A DNA stretch of 64,000 nucleotides from JAYFNU01 sp964622315 (GCA_964622315.1 CAZUOY010000001.1:22887-86886); one strand, 5' to 3'; shown: positions 7,884-16,891, counted from the stretch's first letter. Translations and numbers: made by a program. The notes: generated from the letters alone by a model not told the origin.

Positions 7884-9125
7884 ATGAATCCGTTTAAACA
7901 AAAACCGAAGCCTCTCGAAAGCTGCTTGGTTGATTTAACGAAGCTTGCAAGCAAGGCATATAACAAGAACACCACAGACCCATATACGAAGATAAGAATT
8001 ATCCTTATGAACGGCAATGAGTTTGAATCGGTCTGGTGCGGGCATCAGTTTTCGCGCCACTGCGACGATAACGAGCTAAGGCGTGAGCTTGCGCTGGTAA
8101 GAAGAATTGAACAGCAACAGCAAAAGCGAATAGCTACGCTAAAGCCTATAAGTGAGACGATTCTTGAAACCACAATAGGCTACGAGATGCTCGCGGTAGA
8201 CCTGACCTCGGCGCTTGCGATGAACGAGAAGGACTCAACGGTTAAGAAGGCGTTGGACTTCGCGCTTTTAGAGGATTTTGACCATCTTTATCGATACAGC
8301 GACCTTTTGGAAGGCGAGCGTGGAATTAAGGCGGAGAAGCTTGTGGGTAAGCATATTGAGCTTATGCCCGGACGGCCGACAATAGCGGAGCACCGCTTCC
8401 CCTACGACGATATAAAGCCGCATATAACCGCCGACGCAGACCTTCTCACCAAGCTCAATGTGGGAATAATCACCGCCGCTGAGCAGCAGACAATGAACTA
8501 TTATATGAACCACGGCGCGTTCTACGACACCGAGGCGGGACGCAAGCTTTACGGCGAAATAGCGATGATTGAGGAGCAGCACGTCAGCCAGTACGGAAGC
8601 CTCAAAGACACTAATATGACATGGCTTGAGTGCTTGCTAATGCACGAATACACGGAATGCTATCTCTACTATTCCTGTTTCGAAAGCGAGAGCGACGCGA
8701 GCGTTAAGGCGCTTTGGGAGGAGCTGTTCGAGCAGGAGGTTTCTCACCTTCATGCGGCGGCAAAGCTGCTTGAAAAGCACGAGGGAAAACAGTGGGAGCA
8801 GGTTATACCTGACGGTACCTTCCCGAAGCTTCTGGTGCTTAAGCCCAGTAAGGATTACGTGCGCGAGGTGCTTGAATCGGTTCGCCTTACCGCCCTTCGC
8901 GACGATTATAAAGAGATAGACAAAATGTCTGACGACGCCGACTTCTTCCGTTATCAGCAACAGGTGGTGACGAACGAAGGCGAGGAGCCCGCGCACAAGG
9001 TCATTAAGACGTATATCGCGAAGAACAAGACGGATTACCGCTATGAGGAAGCGCCGCACCCGATAGACGCGCTTCGCGACCGCGAGAACGATAACATTGA
9101 AATAGCAAGGAAAAAGGACGCATAA
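7884..9125 (+). CDS. Large ferritin-like (putative di-iron) protein
   Basis: A 413-residue soluble, helix-rich protein without signal peptide. It has carboxylate/histidine motifs like those that bind a di-iron site in ferritin-like four-helix bundles, in two sets: Glu101, Glu130 and His134 (LLEDFDHL) in the first half, and Glu200, Glu230-Glu231-x-His233 (MIEEQHV), Glu255/Glu258, and Glu285-xx-His288 (EQEVSHLH) in the second. This suggests a duplicated ferritin-like fold, perhaps for iron-linked redox or peroxide protection in an anaerobe. Exact function is unknown. It is monocistronic with a good ribosome site (GAAGGAG). The family assignment is from motifs; the two-domain reading is inference. 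Confidence 0.65.
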   Translation: MNPFKQKPKPLESCLVDLTKLASKAYNKNTTDPYTKIRIILMNGNEFESVWCGHQFSRHCDDNELRRELALVRRIEQQQQKRIATLKPISETILETTIGYEMLAVDLTSALAMNEKDSTVKKALDFALLEDFDHLYRYSDLLEGERGIKAEKLVGKHIELMPGRPTIAEHRFPYDDIKPHITADADLLTKLNVGIITAAEQQTMNYYMNHGAFYDTEAGRKLYGEIAMIEEQHVSQYGSLKDTNMTWLECLLMHEYTECYLYYSCFESESDASVKALWEELFEQEVSHLHAAAKLLEKHEGKQWEQVIPDGTFPKLLVLKPSKDYVREVLESVRLTALRDDYKEIDKMSDDADFFRYQQQVVTNEGEEPAHKVIKTYIAKNKTDYRYEEAPHPIDALRDRENDNIEIARKKDA

Positions 9126-9126
9126 A

Positions 9127-9155
9127 AGAAAGCCCCGATTAATTCGGGGCTTTCT
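9127..9155. terminator. Bidirectional terminator between convergent genes
   Basis: AGAAAGCCCCGA - TTAAT - TCGGGGCTTTCT: perfect 12-bp arms with T-runs on both strands. It serves the ferritin-like gene on the left and the nitroreductase gene on the right. Confidence 0.85.
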
Positions 9156-9156
9156 T

Positions 9157-9900
9157 CTATTTCAATTTGTACTCCGCTATGGGGATATAGTCTTTCTTTT
9201 CTTCGCATTCTTCAAAGATTGTTCGCTCGAAGCAGATGGAATTATGCTTGAGCGCCGTTTCGAGGAAGCAAAGGAAGATACCCATATCTATCGAATTAAA
9301 GTAGACGGCATGAGTTCGCGGAAGCTTAAAGCTGGGTCTTGAATCGCGGTAGACGAAAAGCGAGCCACCCTCATTCTTTATCCGCCACGGCTGGCTGTTA
9401 CAGGCGCTGGGGGCAAGCAAAGCCTTTTCGGTAACGCCGCTTATTGCTTCTCCGAACCATGTGTCGTCCTGCTTTTTTCTCACAAATTCTTTTTCGTTGC
9501 CTCTGAATAGCTCGCCGTCGCTTCTTCCGAAAACCATTAGAATAACGTAAGCCGTGCCTTTGGGACATTCAGAGGGCTTAGGTCTGCTCGCAAGTCCGTA
9601 CCAGCAAGCGCCTATTCCGCGAGAGGCGAGAAACAAATCAAGCTGTTCCAAAATGTAACCCGCGTTCAACAGATAATTCGGCTTCTTTTCGCTGTAAATT
9701 CTTATGCCGTATTCACCGAATTTCGCGTTTGTACTTTCTCTTTTTACAAGCTCGAATTCGACGCGAATGTCGGGTAACAACGCGGTAAATGTCGAAAGAG
9801 CCGTCTTTATTTCATCAAGCTCAGCCGCCGTTATCGGTAAAGCGCCGTCGTACCTTCTCACAGAACGTCGCTTTGACAGTAAATCATAATAATCGTTCAT
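9157..9900 (-). CDS. Nitroreductase-family flavoprotein (TM1586-like)
   Basis: Predicted FMN-dependent oxidoreductase of 247 residues. The N-terminal RRSVRRYDG matches the FMN-binding start of nitroreductases (usual form RRSxRxF). RGIGACWYGLASRPKP and APSACNSQPWRI are the second flavin and active-site segments, in the order found in the 'putative TM nitroreductase' subgroup, in which the protein is a fused dimer-like single chain. Physiological substrate unknown. The start is set by AAGGAGAGCG before the ATG. It is monocistronic with its own promoter. Confidence 0.82.
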   Translation of the reverse strand: MNDYYDLLSKRRSVRRYDGALPITAAELDEIKTALSTFTALLPDIRVEFELVKRESTNAKFGEYGIRIYSEKKPNYLLNAGYILEQLDLFLASRGIGACWYGLASRPKPSECPKGTAYVILMVFGRSDGELFRGNEKEFVRKKQDDTWFGEAISGVTEKALLAPSACNSQPWRIKNEGGSLFVYRDSRPSFKLPRTHAVYFNSIDMGIFLCFLETALKHNSICFERTIFEECEEKKDYIPIAEYKLK

Positions 9901-9925
9901 TTTCGCTCTCCTTAAATATATAGAA

Positions 9926-9955
9926 ATTATATCATCTGTCGACGTGGTTCGACAA
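9926..9955 (-). promoter_or_regulatory. Promoter of the nitroreductase gene
   Basis: On the minus strand TTGTCG (9950-9955), an 18-base spacer, and perfect TATAAT (9926-9931). The spacer contains the short palindrome GTCGAC. Confidence 0.65.
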
Positions 9956-10099
9956 CAGATTTTCGTTTTCCGCGAAGGTTTTACCTTTTGACGGAAACGC
10001 CGAAGTATTTTTTAGTTTTCGCACAATAGCCAAGAAACGTGGTTAGAGATATAATTAGTATAACACTTCAAATCTAAATTGAAACAGGGTGAAAAGAGT

Positions 10100-11455
10100 A
10101 TGAAAGAAAAAAGTAAAGGCATGGGTTTTCGCTTCTGGCTTCTTGTGTGGGGGCTTGGTATAGCGGGGCAGCTTTGCTGGAACATGGAGAATCAGTGGTT
10201 TAATACCTTCGTTTACGCGAAGATAGCCAAAGACCCTACAATAATCTCGTGGATGGTTGCCATTTCCGCTACCGCAACAATGATATCCACATTTCTCAGC
10301 GGGACGCTGTCCGACAGAAAGGGACGCCGTCGCATAGTTATTTCGGTGGGCTACATAATGTGGGGCGTCTTTACCATTATCTTTGGGCTTACGCAGTTCA
10401 TTACCAACGGCGTTATCGGTGCCGACTCGCAGCTTATGGCGGTCGCGGGAATTGCGGTGGTTTCGTCAGACGCAATAATGAGCTTTTTCGGCTCTATGGG
10501 TAACGACGGTGGCTTCAACGCCTGGGCTAACGACAATATGACCGACAAGAACCGCGGACAGATTGGCGCGGCTATGGCGACTCAGCCCGTTATAGGCACG
10601 ATAGTCGGCACGGTTGTCGGAGGCATGCTTGTGGGCAGTGACGATAATTATATGCGCCTTTTCCTCGTTATGGGCGGCGCAGTTATCGCCTTCGGTGTTC
10701 TCGCGCTGTTCTTCTTAAAGGAGTCGCCCGACCTCAAGCCGAATGTTGAGGGTACCTTCTCGCGGCAGTTTTTCAGCGTTTTTAACTTTAAAAAGTATTT
10801 TGCACTAAAAGAGCTTGTCTGGGTTAATCTGACACTCGCGGTTTATTTTATAGCTTTCAATATGTACTTTACCCATCTTGGAAACTACATGATATACTAT
10901 CTCGGCTTCACGGCTGACACCATGGGGCTTATTGAAGGTGTAACGCTGGTGGCGGCTATGCTGGTGGTAATTCCCGCCACGGGACTTATTAACAAGAACA
11001 AATCGCCGTTGCTTTGTATAGTCTCCATTATCGTGAACTTCCTCGGAGTTATGGTGCTGGGTCTTTTTGTTCGACCCGAAAACGTGGACACCGCCGCCTT
11101 CTTTAACCCAATACTAATGGGCGGAGTTTTCCTTATCGGAATAGGCTATGTACTTATTCTGCAGACGTTAACAGTGTGGTCTAAACAGCTTTATCCCGCT
11201 GACGCGCGCGGTCAGTTTGAGGGAATACGCATACTGTTCTTTGTGCTCATTCCTATGGTTATTGCGCCGCTTATATCCAACCCCGTTATTAAGGCAAGCG
11301 GAGAATTTATTGATGAAAACGGTGAAATAGCGTATCTTCCGACACACACGTTGTTCCTTGTGGCGTCAGGACTTGTGCTTCTTACGTTTATTCCGCTTTT
11401 CTTCGCGAAGAAATACCACGACGCTCGGCTAAAGGGTGTAAGCAAGGAGGCGTAA
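10100..11455 (+). CDS. Major facilitator superfamily transporter
   Basis: Membrane carrier of 451 residues with about 12 predicted helices. The loop between helices 2 and 3 has the MFS motif A form GTLSDRKGRRR. The N-terminal part (GLGIAGQLCWNMENQWFNTFVYAKI) resembles carriers of the glycoside/cation-symporter-like type, but substrate is uncertain. The ATG at 10100 is preferred to the in-frame TTG at 10079 because AGGGTGAAAAG lies before it. The next gene starts one base after the stop, so the hydrolase is cotranscribed and may act on the imported or exported compound. Confidence 0.85.
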   Translation: MKEKSKGMGFRFWLLVWGLGIAGQLCWNMENQWFNTFVYAKIAKDPTIISWMVAISATATMISTFLSGTLSDRKGRRRIVISVGYIMWGVFTIIFGLTQFITNGVIGADSQLMAVAGIAVVSSDAIMSFFGSMGNDGGFNAWANDNMTDKNRGQIGAAMATQPVIGTIVGTVVGGMLVGSDDNYMRLFLVMGGAVIAFGVLALFFLKESPDLKPNVEGTFSRQFFSVFNFKKYFALKELVWVNLTLAVYFIAFNMYFTHLGNYMIYYLGFTADTMGLIEGVTLVAAMLVVIPATGLINKNKSPLLCIVSIIVNFLGVMVLGLFVRPENVDTAAFFNPILMGGVFLIGIGYVLILQTLTVWSKQLYPADARGQFEGIRILFFVLIPMVIAPLISNPVIKASGEFIDENGEIAYLPTHTLFLVASGLVLLTFIPLFFAKKYHDARLKGVSKEA

Positions 11456-11456
11456 T

Positions 11457-12386
11457 ATGACCTGGTATATTGCCGCGCCCGTACTGCTTATCCTTCTTTA
11501 CCTTATCGCAAGCGTTATTGTTGCTAACGTATGTCTCGGAATGCTCTGTACAACAAAAAGGCGGCATTCGTTTGAATATGCGCGAAGCTTCGACACGGAT
11601 AACGGCTTCGGCGAGTGCTTTGAGGCATATGACGGCTGGGAGAAGCACAATTTTGAACTGCAAAGCGGCGACGTTCTTTTAAAGGGCACCTACATCGTAA
11701 ACCCAAATGATTGCGGAAAAAGGAAAAAGGTCGCCGTTATCTGTCACGGACACACGATGAATCGCCTTGCGGCTGTAAAGTACGCAAAAACCTTTTATGA
11801 ATGCGGCTTTAATATCGTGACCTACGACACGCGCTATTTTGGCGAGTCAGGCGGCGACATATGTACCCTTGGTCTTCACGAAAGGGTGGACCTTGCGAAC
11901 GTCACGGAATATGCCCGCACGGTTTTCGGAGAGAACTGTGTTATCGGTTATCACGGTGAGTCAATGGGCGCCGCCACGGTGCTTCTTGCGCTTGATTATG
12001 AAAAGCCCGATTTTGTCATTGCCGACTGCCCGTTTTCCGATACGATGACGCTTCTTAAATATCTCGTCGGAAAGGTAGCACATTTTCCGTGGATACCTAC
12101 GCTTTCGATAGCGCGTTTAATGGCGATACGCCGCTACGGCTACGACTTTAAGGAGGTAAGCCCTATTAAGGCGGTTGAGAAAAGCGACGTGCCTATCTGC
12201 TTTATTCATGGGCTTAACGACACCTTTATACCCTGCGAGCATAGCCGCCGTATGTATGAGCGCTGTCGCAACAGCAAAAGTGAGCTTAAGCTTTTCGAGG
12301 GTGCCGAACACGCATATTCAAACAAGAGTGACCCCTTGCGATATGCCGAAACGGTACGGTTGTTTATCAAGAAATGCGGATATTAA
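11457..12386 (+). CDS. Membrane-anchored alpha/beta hydrolase
   Basis: Serine hydrolase of 309 residues. An N-terminal hydrophobic helix (about 4-30) probably anchors it to the membrane. The lid/oxyanion region VICHGHTMNR, nucleophile elbow GESMG (Ser169), acid in HGLNDTFIP (Asp255) and His285 in GAEHAYSNK make a complete catalytic triad. It fits the BAAT/acyl-CoA thioester hydrolase-like or 'alpha/beta hydrolase family S9-like' group often found in Firmicutes; natural substrate unknown. It follows the MFS gene after one base, with AAGGAGG inside the end of that gene, so it is translationally linked to it. Confidence 0.82.
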   Translation: MTWYIAAPVLLILLYLIASVIVANVCLGMLCTTKRRHSFEYARSFDTDNGFGECFEAYDGWEKHNFELQSGDVLLKGTYIVNPNDCGKRKKVAVICHGHTMNRLAAVKYAKTFYECGFNIVTYDTRYFGESGGDICTLGLHERVDLANVTEYARTVFGENCVIGYHGESMGAATVLLALDYEKPDFVIADCPFSDTMTLLKYLVGKVAHFPWIPTLSIARLMAIRRYGYDFKEVSPIKAVEKSDVPICFIHGLNDTFIPCEHSRRMYERCRNSKSELKLFEGAEHAYSNKSDPLRYAETVRLFIKKCGY

Positions 12387-12400
12387 CCGCTTATATAAAA

Positions 12401-12427
12401 GGGGCGCCAATAAGGCGCTCTTTTTTG
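12401..12427 (+). terminator. Terminator after the MFS/hydrolase operon
   Basis: GGGCGCC and GGCGCTC arms around AATAA, with one G-U pair, then TTTTTT. Confidence 0.75.
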
Positions 12428-12503
12428 TTGAATTTATGGGATAGAAAAAAACCACAATGGTGGAATAACTATATCGAAGGTCTTTTTACACGGAGGTGAA
12501 AAG

Positions 12504-13382
12504 ATGGATTTTACAGGGATGACAGCGTTATCGCAAAAGATAAGCTCGATGACGCTTTCGCTTCAAAAGAGCGAGACAAAGATAAAATTCAAGAAAAAGA
12601 CAGACGATGCTAATAAAACTGAAAGACAGCGCTTAATCGAAAGCCTGCAGAAGCAGGTGAACGAGCAGAAGAAGAACAACACCCTTTCAGCCATTGACAC
12701 CAAGCTTCGTTCAGGCAAGGCGTTGTCCGCGAGCGAGATGAGCTACCTTAAGCAGAACCACCCCGAGCTGTATGAAAAGGCAATAGAGGCCAAGCGCGAG
12801 CGGGAACAGTATGAAAAAGAGCTTAAGGCATGCAAGACGAAGGACGACGTTCAGCGGGTGCGCGCCACAAAGCTGGTTAGTATGGCGGCGGAGGTTTCGG
12901 CTGTAGCGAACAACCCGAACATTCCCGACGACAAAAAATATGAAATAATGGTACAGATAAACAAGCGTGCGCAGGGCATTGCCGAGGCGCACAACGAGTT
13001 TGTACGCTCCGGTGAATACAACGAGCTTCCGACAGATGCGGAGGTCCTTGAGGAGATTAAAGAGGGTAAGCAGTCTGAGAGTTACTTAGAGCCGGAGGAA
13101 GCAGTCGAGGAAATCGAGAAGACGGAGACTTCCGATATTTCAACTGAGAAGCCTGAGGTAAAGGAAACGAAGGCGGACGCTTTTGAAACAACGGAGCTTG
13201 AGTTTGAGCTTCCCATAGCCCAAAGAAGCGGTAAGAGTAAAACCGTCAAAATAAAACCAAAATCCAACAGCGAAAAAGATATAAAGCAATGGCGCGCGGC
13301 ATTTAGTATCTATTTAAAGGCAAGCCGCCCTTCATTTAATCAGTATGACTATTCAGGTATCTTCTTCAACAAAAAGGCATAA
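12504..13382 (+). CDS. Charged helical protein of unknown function
   Basis: 292 residues, strongly charged (Lys/Glu-rich), no signal peptide or membrane segment. Residues 25-60 and 95-135 are predicted coiled coil or long helix. Residues about 195-245 form an acidic, low-complexity linker rich in Glu, Thr and Ser. The C-terminal 60 residues are a compact basic segment (KSGKSKTVKIKPKSN...) ending in an aromatic tail SFNQYDYSGIFFNKKA. I do not recognise the family. The ribosome site GGAGGTG is strong and a clean terminator follows, so it is a real, independently expressed gene. The architecture suggests a scaffold or phage/capsid-assembly-like cytoplasmic protein, but this is only a guess. Confidence 0.75.
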   Translation: MDFTGMTALSQKISSMTLSLQKSETKIKFKKKTDDANKTERQRLIESLQKQVNEQKKNNTLSAIDTKLRSGKALSASEMSYLKQNHPELYEKAIEAKREREQYEKELKACKTKDDVQRVRATKLVSMAAEVSAVANNPNIPDDKKYEIMVQINKRAQGIAEAHNEFVRSGEYNELPTDAEVLEEIKEGKQSESYLEPEEAVEEIEKTETSDISTEKPEVKETKADAFETTELEFELPIAQRSGKSKTVKIKPKSNSEKDIKQWRAAFSIYLKASRPSFNQYDYSGIFFNKKA

Positions 13383-13413
13383 AAAAAGCGTTTCCTCTTG
13401 GAAACGCTTTTTT
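13383..13413 (+). terminator. Terminator after the orphan gene
   Basis: AAAAGCGTTTCC - TCTT - GGAAACGCTTTT stem ending in a run of six T. The stretch from 13414 to 13513 holds no feature I can support. Confidence 0.85.
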
Positions 13414-13513
13414 GTTTAAAAGAATAGTTCTGATAATGCTTTTTAGAAACAATAAACGTAACAGTGTTAGTCGGCGAAGAACAAGTTAAGCGCTTGTCTT
13501 TGCGTAAAGAAGA

Positions 13514-14041
13514 TTAATTAAAAATGTGTTCGCCGCTAAACTCGCTTATGAATTTATTAAGCTCTCGTTGGTTCCTGATGACGGTAGTTTTATCCTTGTA
13601 AAGCCTGATGGTTTCGTAAAAAGCCTGACGTCTCTTTCTCGAGCGCCCCTTAATAAGCACCCAATAAATAAATTCCAAATCAAGCTTTTCATTACAGCCG
13701 CTCGCCATGCTTTCACGCGAGTGGTTTTTGTTTTTTCTGTAACGTTTAATAACCCGCAAAAGACAGGAAAATCGGCTAAAAGCCAAAAATATAATCCTGT
13801 CAGCCGCCGCCATTCTTTCTTTGAACATGACAGAAGTATAGTTTCCGTCTATAACCCATGAGTCGTGCGTATCAAGAAATTCTTTCATAAGCGCGAGCCG
13901 TTCAGTCTTATCACGCTCGAGCCAATCGGAAAGAAACTGAATGGTATCTATATAAAGAACAGGCAGCCCGTATCGGTTACCGAGCAGCTTAGCAAGAGTA
14001 GATTTTCCGCTCCCGCTATAGCCAAAGACCGCTATTTTCAT
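13514..14041 (-). CDS. P-loop nucleotide kinase-like protein (FlaR/DNA topology modulation type)
   Basis: 175-residue cytoplasmic protein of the adenylate-kinase-like P-loop group. Walker A GYSGSGKST at residues 7-15, then LLYID-type strand (LPVLYIDTIQF), VIDGNYTSVM and the arginine-rich lid segment RVIKRYRKNK and KGRSRKRR. This is the pattern annotated as 'topology modulation protein' FlaR in Gram-positive bacteria, whose biochemical role is poorly defined. Its ATG overlaps the end of the DUF2087 gene by four bases, so the two are translationally coupled. Confidence 0.78.
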   Translation of the reverse strand: MKIAVFGYSGSGKSTLAKLLGNRYGLPVLYIDTIQFLSDWLERDKTERLALMKEFLDTHDSWVIDGNYTSVMFKERMAAADRIIFLAFSRFSCLLRVIKRYRKNKNHSRESMASGCNEKLDLEFIYWVLIKGRSRKRRQAFYETIRLYKDKTTVIRNQRELNKFISEFSGEHIFN

Positions 14042-14352
14042 AAGTCTTCGTCAATTCCGAAATCCTTTAGTGTTGGCTGTTTGTCCTCAAGCCAATACTC
14101 GCTTCCGTCGGGTTTTCTGTCGATGAAGCGCTTATTGTACAGCTCTCGTCTGAGAGTTGCGGGGTCATAGAACTCTGTGTAATCGTCAATAATGTCGTTA
14201 ATCTCTCGCTCGCTGTAAACCTTATTAGGCTCAAGCTTTGCGGAAAGGTAAAAAAGCGCAAAGATAAGCGGCTTCTTTTTTACAGGTATCGACTTTAATC
14301 TGCCGTTTTCGCTAAGAAAGTTGCGAAGGCCTTTATTAATTATTGTTTCCAA
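14038..14352 (-). CDS. DUF2087 winged-helix-like protein
   Basis: 104 residues. The segment RLKSIPVKKKPLIFALFYLSAKLEPNKVYSEREINDII... followed by DPATLRRELYNKRFIDRKPDGSEYW fits the DUF2087 pattern, a small winged-helix-like domain often found alone or at the C-terminus of transcription regulators. Leu/Arg-rich LRRELYNK is the likely recognition-helix region. It is the first gene of a two-gene unit with the P-loop protein; a regulatory or nucleic-acid-binding role is inferred from the fold only. Confidence 0.78.
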   Translation of the reverse strand: METIINKGLRNFLSENGRLKSIPVKKKPLIFALFYLSAKLEPNKVYSEREINDIIDDYTEFYDPATLRRELYNKRFIDRKPDGSEYWLEDKQPTLKDFGIDEDL

Positions 14353-14365
14353 AATAACACCTCAT

Positions 14366-14407
14366 TTGACAAATATTATAGCACATTACTATATGATATG
14401 CTATAAT
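14366..14407. promoter_or_regulatory. Divergent promoter region (DUF2087 gene / diguanylate cyclase)
   Basis: The 94-base gap has a perfect TTGACA (14366-14371) with TATATG 18 bases later (14390-14395) on the plus strand, a second TATAAT (14402-14407), and a reverse TATAAT (14375-14380) for the minus strand. The exact start points cannot be chosen, but overlapping divergent promoters are likely. Confidence 0.5.
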
Positions 14408-14446
14408 TATTAAAACACAAGGCAACGGAAAGAGGGGATATCGCGA

Positions 14447-15589
14447 GTGTCGGTTTCGTTTTATACTATACTCAACGGTTTTTGTATCTGTATTCTTCTG
14501 CTTTTGGCTTCAAACCGAAGGCGTTCAGCTACCAAGCTGCCTGACGAAAAATTCTTTCACATGGTTTTAATATCGACCGTTATCGTTCTCGCCTTAGACG
14601 CCTTTGGCTGGTGGATTGACAAAAAGGTCTTTTACGGTTCGCGAATCCTTAGCATAATATCTAATACGGGAATGTATATTCTTCTGTGCTTTGTGGGCAT
14701 GGTTTGGTTGTTTTATGTTGATTATAAAATATTTGTAGATGAGCGTTCGTTGGAAAAGAGAGGCGTAATCTACATTATTCCCTTTGGCCTTTATACATTA
14801 ACGGCGCTAATCAGCTGTTTTACGGGCTGGTTCTTCACAGTAGACGAGAATAATGTTTATACTCATGGCGATTTACATATTGTACATATGATTATTATCT
14901 TCAGCTATATGCTTGTGGGCGTAGGGTACGCGGTGCGCGTACATCTGCGCAGCGGAGATAAGGAAAAACGCAAGCAGTGCCGGTATATTATCTTCTTTAC
15001 TCTGCTTCTTGTCATATGCAGCATTATTCAAACGCTTTTCTATGGATTGTCTCTTATGCTTCCGTGCCTTACATACTCGTTGTTAGTGGTCTTCATCAGT
15101 ATGCAAAACGGTCAGATTTCGATTGACGCGCTAACAAAGATAAACAACCGCGGAACGCTTAACCGCTACCTTGCGACGACCTTGAACGATTTAAAAAACA
15201 ACGAGATACTCTACCTTATGCTTATTGACGTGGACGACTTCAAGTCGATAAACGACCGCTTCGGTCATATTGAGGGTGACCGTGCATTAATAAACATAGC
15301 GGAAATTTTGAAGCGTACCTGCGGAAGACTCAGCGAAAGAGTTTTCCTCGCCCGCTTCGGTGGTGACGAGTTCGCGCTGGTTTTTAAGGAGTTGGATTCC
15401 GGAACTGTGAAGCGTGTAACAGACGCGCTTTTGGTAGAGGTCGAAATTTCCAACATGACACGTGAAGACCTTAAGCTCTCCGTAAGCTACGGCATAGCCG
15501 AGTTTAATAGGGAAACCATGAAGACGATGGACGAGCTGATTACCCGCGCTGACGCGGAGATGTACAAAAATAAAATAAAGAGTAAATAG
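14447..15589 (+). CDS. Membrane diguanylate cyclase (7-helix sensor + GGDEF)
   Basis: 380 residues. Seven predicted membrane helices fill residues 5-218, with a hydrophilic, presumably external loop around 130-142. The GGDEF domain follows from about 225 to 378, with the active-site motif GGDEF intact at 305-309 and the substrate segment DVDDFKSINDRFGH at 261-274. No RxxD inhibitory site is visible before the motif. It should make c-di-GMP in response to an unknown membrane or external signal. Start is GTG with AGAGGGGA eight bases before it; no ATG offers a better site. Confidence 0.86.
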   Translation: MSVSFYTILNGFCICILLLLASNRRRSATKLPDEKFFHMVLISTVIVLALDAFGWWIDKKVFYGSRILSIISNTGMYILLCFVGMVWLFYVDYKIFVDERSLEKRGVIYIIPFGLYTLTALISCFTGWFFTVDENNVYTHGDLHIVHMIIIFSYMLVGVGYAVRVHLRSGDKEKRKQCRYIIFFTLLLVICSIIQTLFYGLSLMLPCLTYSLLVVFISMQNGQISIDALTKINNRGTLNRYLATTLNDLKNNEILYLMLIDVDDFKSINDRFGHIEGDRALINIAEILKRTCGRLSERVFLARFGGDEFALVFKELDSGTVKRVTDALLVEVEISNMTREDLKLSVSYGIAEFNRETMKTMDELITRADAEMYKNKIKSK

Positions 15590-15590
15590 T

Positions 15591-15618
15591 AAAACGGGTC
15601 GATATCGACCCGTTTTTT
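15591..15618. terminator. Bidirectional terminator between GGDEF gene and dinB
   Basis: AAAACGGGTCGATATCGACCCGTTTT is a continuous palindrome with T-runs on both strands; it separates two convergent genes. Confidence 0.85.
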
Positions 15619-16873
15619 AATGCTGAGAACGGATATCGTACATCGGAGCGCCGCGCCTTTTGTGTTCCTCGGGGCTTAATGCTTCAAGGCTTTCGTCACT
15701 CATGGAGACCGCGCGCATTATCGCCTCGTGGCCAAATCTTCGTCTTAGGCCGTCGATAGACAGTTCAAGCGCTTCCTCCTCCTCGCTGTCGCCCGCGCCT
15801 TCAAAAAGCGAAAGCTGACGCGACTCGTTGGCGGCGGTAAGTCCGCCGAGACGAACGCCGATGCTTCTTATCGGAAAATGCCACTCGTAGTTGTCCAGTA
15901 AAAGCTGATACGCCTCGTTGGCTATTATGTTTGTTACGCAGGTGGGCGCAGAAAGCTTCTTTTGGCGGGTGATTGAGCAAAGCTCGGTGTTTCTTACCCA
16001 AAGCTCCACTACCGAACAGCGAAGATTCTTTTCTCTCATACGCGTAGCAACGCTGTCAGCGAGAGAATAGAGCACGGGCTTCGCGTCCTCAGAGCTGGTA
16101 AGGTCGCGCGGGGTGGTGGTGCTGTTGCCGATGGATTTCGTCTCATGCGAATCCGATATATTCATAACAGGGGAGTCGTCATAGCCATTTGCATAGACCC
16201 ATAATAGCTCACCCATCTTTCCGAGTCTTCTCGTCAGCAGAGCCTTGTCGGTATTTGCAAGCGCACCTATAGTGTGTATGCCGAGGTCGGATAGCGCTTT
16301 GTTCGTTGCCTTTCCGACATATAACAGCTCGGAAACGTCCAGCTTCCATACAATATCCTTAAAATTTTCCTTGGAAAAGACAGTAACAGCGTCGGGTTTT
16401 TTATAGTCAGAACCTAATTTTGCAAAAATTTTATTAAAGCTGACGCCGATAGACACGGTAAGCCCAAGCTCTCTCGTTATCGTCTTTCGAATATCGTTCG
16501 CTATCTGTTCACCGTTACCGAAAAGCTTTTGGCTGCCCGTTACGTCCAGCCAGCATTCGTCCATTCCGAACGGCTCAATCTGGTCGGTGTACCGTTCATA
16601 AATATCACGGACGCGTCGGGAATACTCAATGTACGAGTCCATATGCGGCGCAAGCATAACAAGACAAGGACAGAGCTTTTTCGCCTCCACAACAGTCATC
16701 GCCGTTTTTATCTTATACTTCTTCGCCACGTTGTTTTTTGCAAGCACTATTCCGTGCCGCTGCTCCACGCTGCCGCATACCGCAACGGGCAGAGCTCTAA
16801 GCTCCGGCTTATCGAGCAGCTCGACCGAAGCAAAAAAGTTATTTAGGTCTGAATGAAGGATAACCCGTGGCAA
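15617..16873 (-). CDS. dinB: DNA polymerase IV (Y-family translesion polymerase)
   Basis: Error-prone lesion-bypass polymerase, 418 residues from the chosen start. VILHSDLNNFFASVELL contains the first catalytic Asp and steric-gate region; GMDECWLDVT holds the second and third metal ligands (Asp-Glu). SIGVSFNKIFAKLGSDYKKPDAV is the conserved finger segment, followed by the helix-hairpin-helix (LGIHTIGALANT) and a little-finger domain. The C-terminal tail after IRSIGVRLGG ends LSLFEG..., a plausible beta-clamp motif. A longer frame begins with TTG at 16897, but that codon lies inside the LexA box; TTG at 16873 has GGGAGG eight bases upstream, so I place the start there. SOS regulation is seen in the promoter region. 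Confidence 0.9.
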   Translation of the reverse strand: MPRVILHSDLNNFFASVELLDKPELRALPVAVCGSVEQRHGIVLAKNNVAKKYKIKTAMTVVEAKKLCPCLVMLAPHMDSYIEYSRRVRDIYERYTDQIEPFGMDECWLDVTGSQKLFGNGEQIANDIRKTITRELGLTVSIGVSFNKIFAKLGSDYKKPDAVTVFSKENFKDIVWKLDVSELLYVGKATNKALSDLGIHTIGALANTDKALLTRRLGKMGELLWVYANGYDDSPVMNISDSHETKSIGNSTTTPRDLTSSEDAKPVLYSLADSVATRMREKNLRCSVVELWVRNTELCSITRQKKLSAPTCVTNIIANEAYQLLLDNYEWHFPIRSIGVRLGGLTAANESRQLSLFEGAGDSEEEEALELSIDGLRRRFGHEAIMRAVSMSDESLEALSPEEHKRRGAPMYDIRSQH

Positions 16874-16891
16874 AGGTAACGCCTCCCGACG

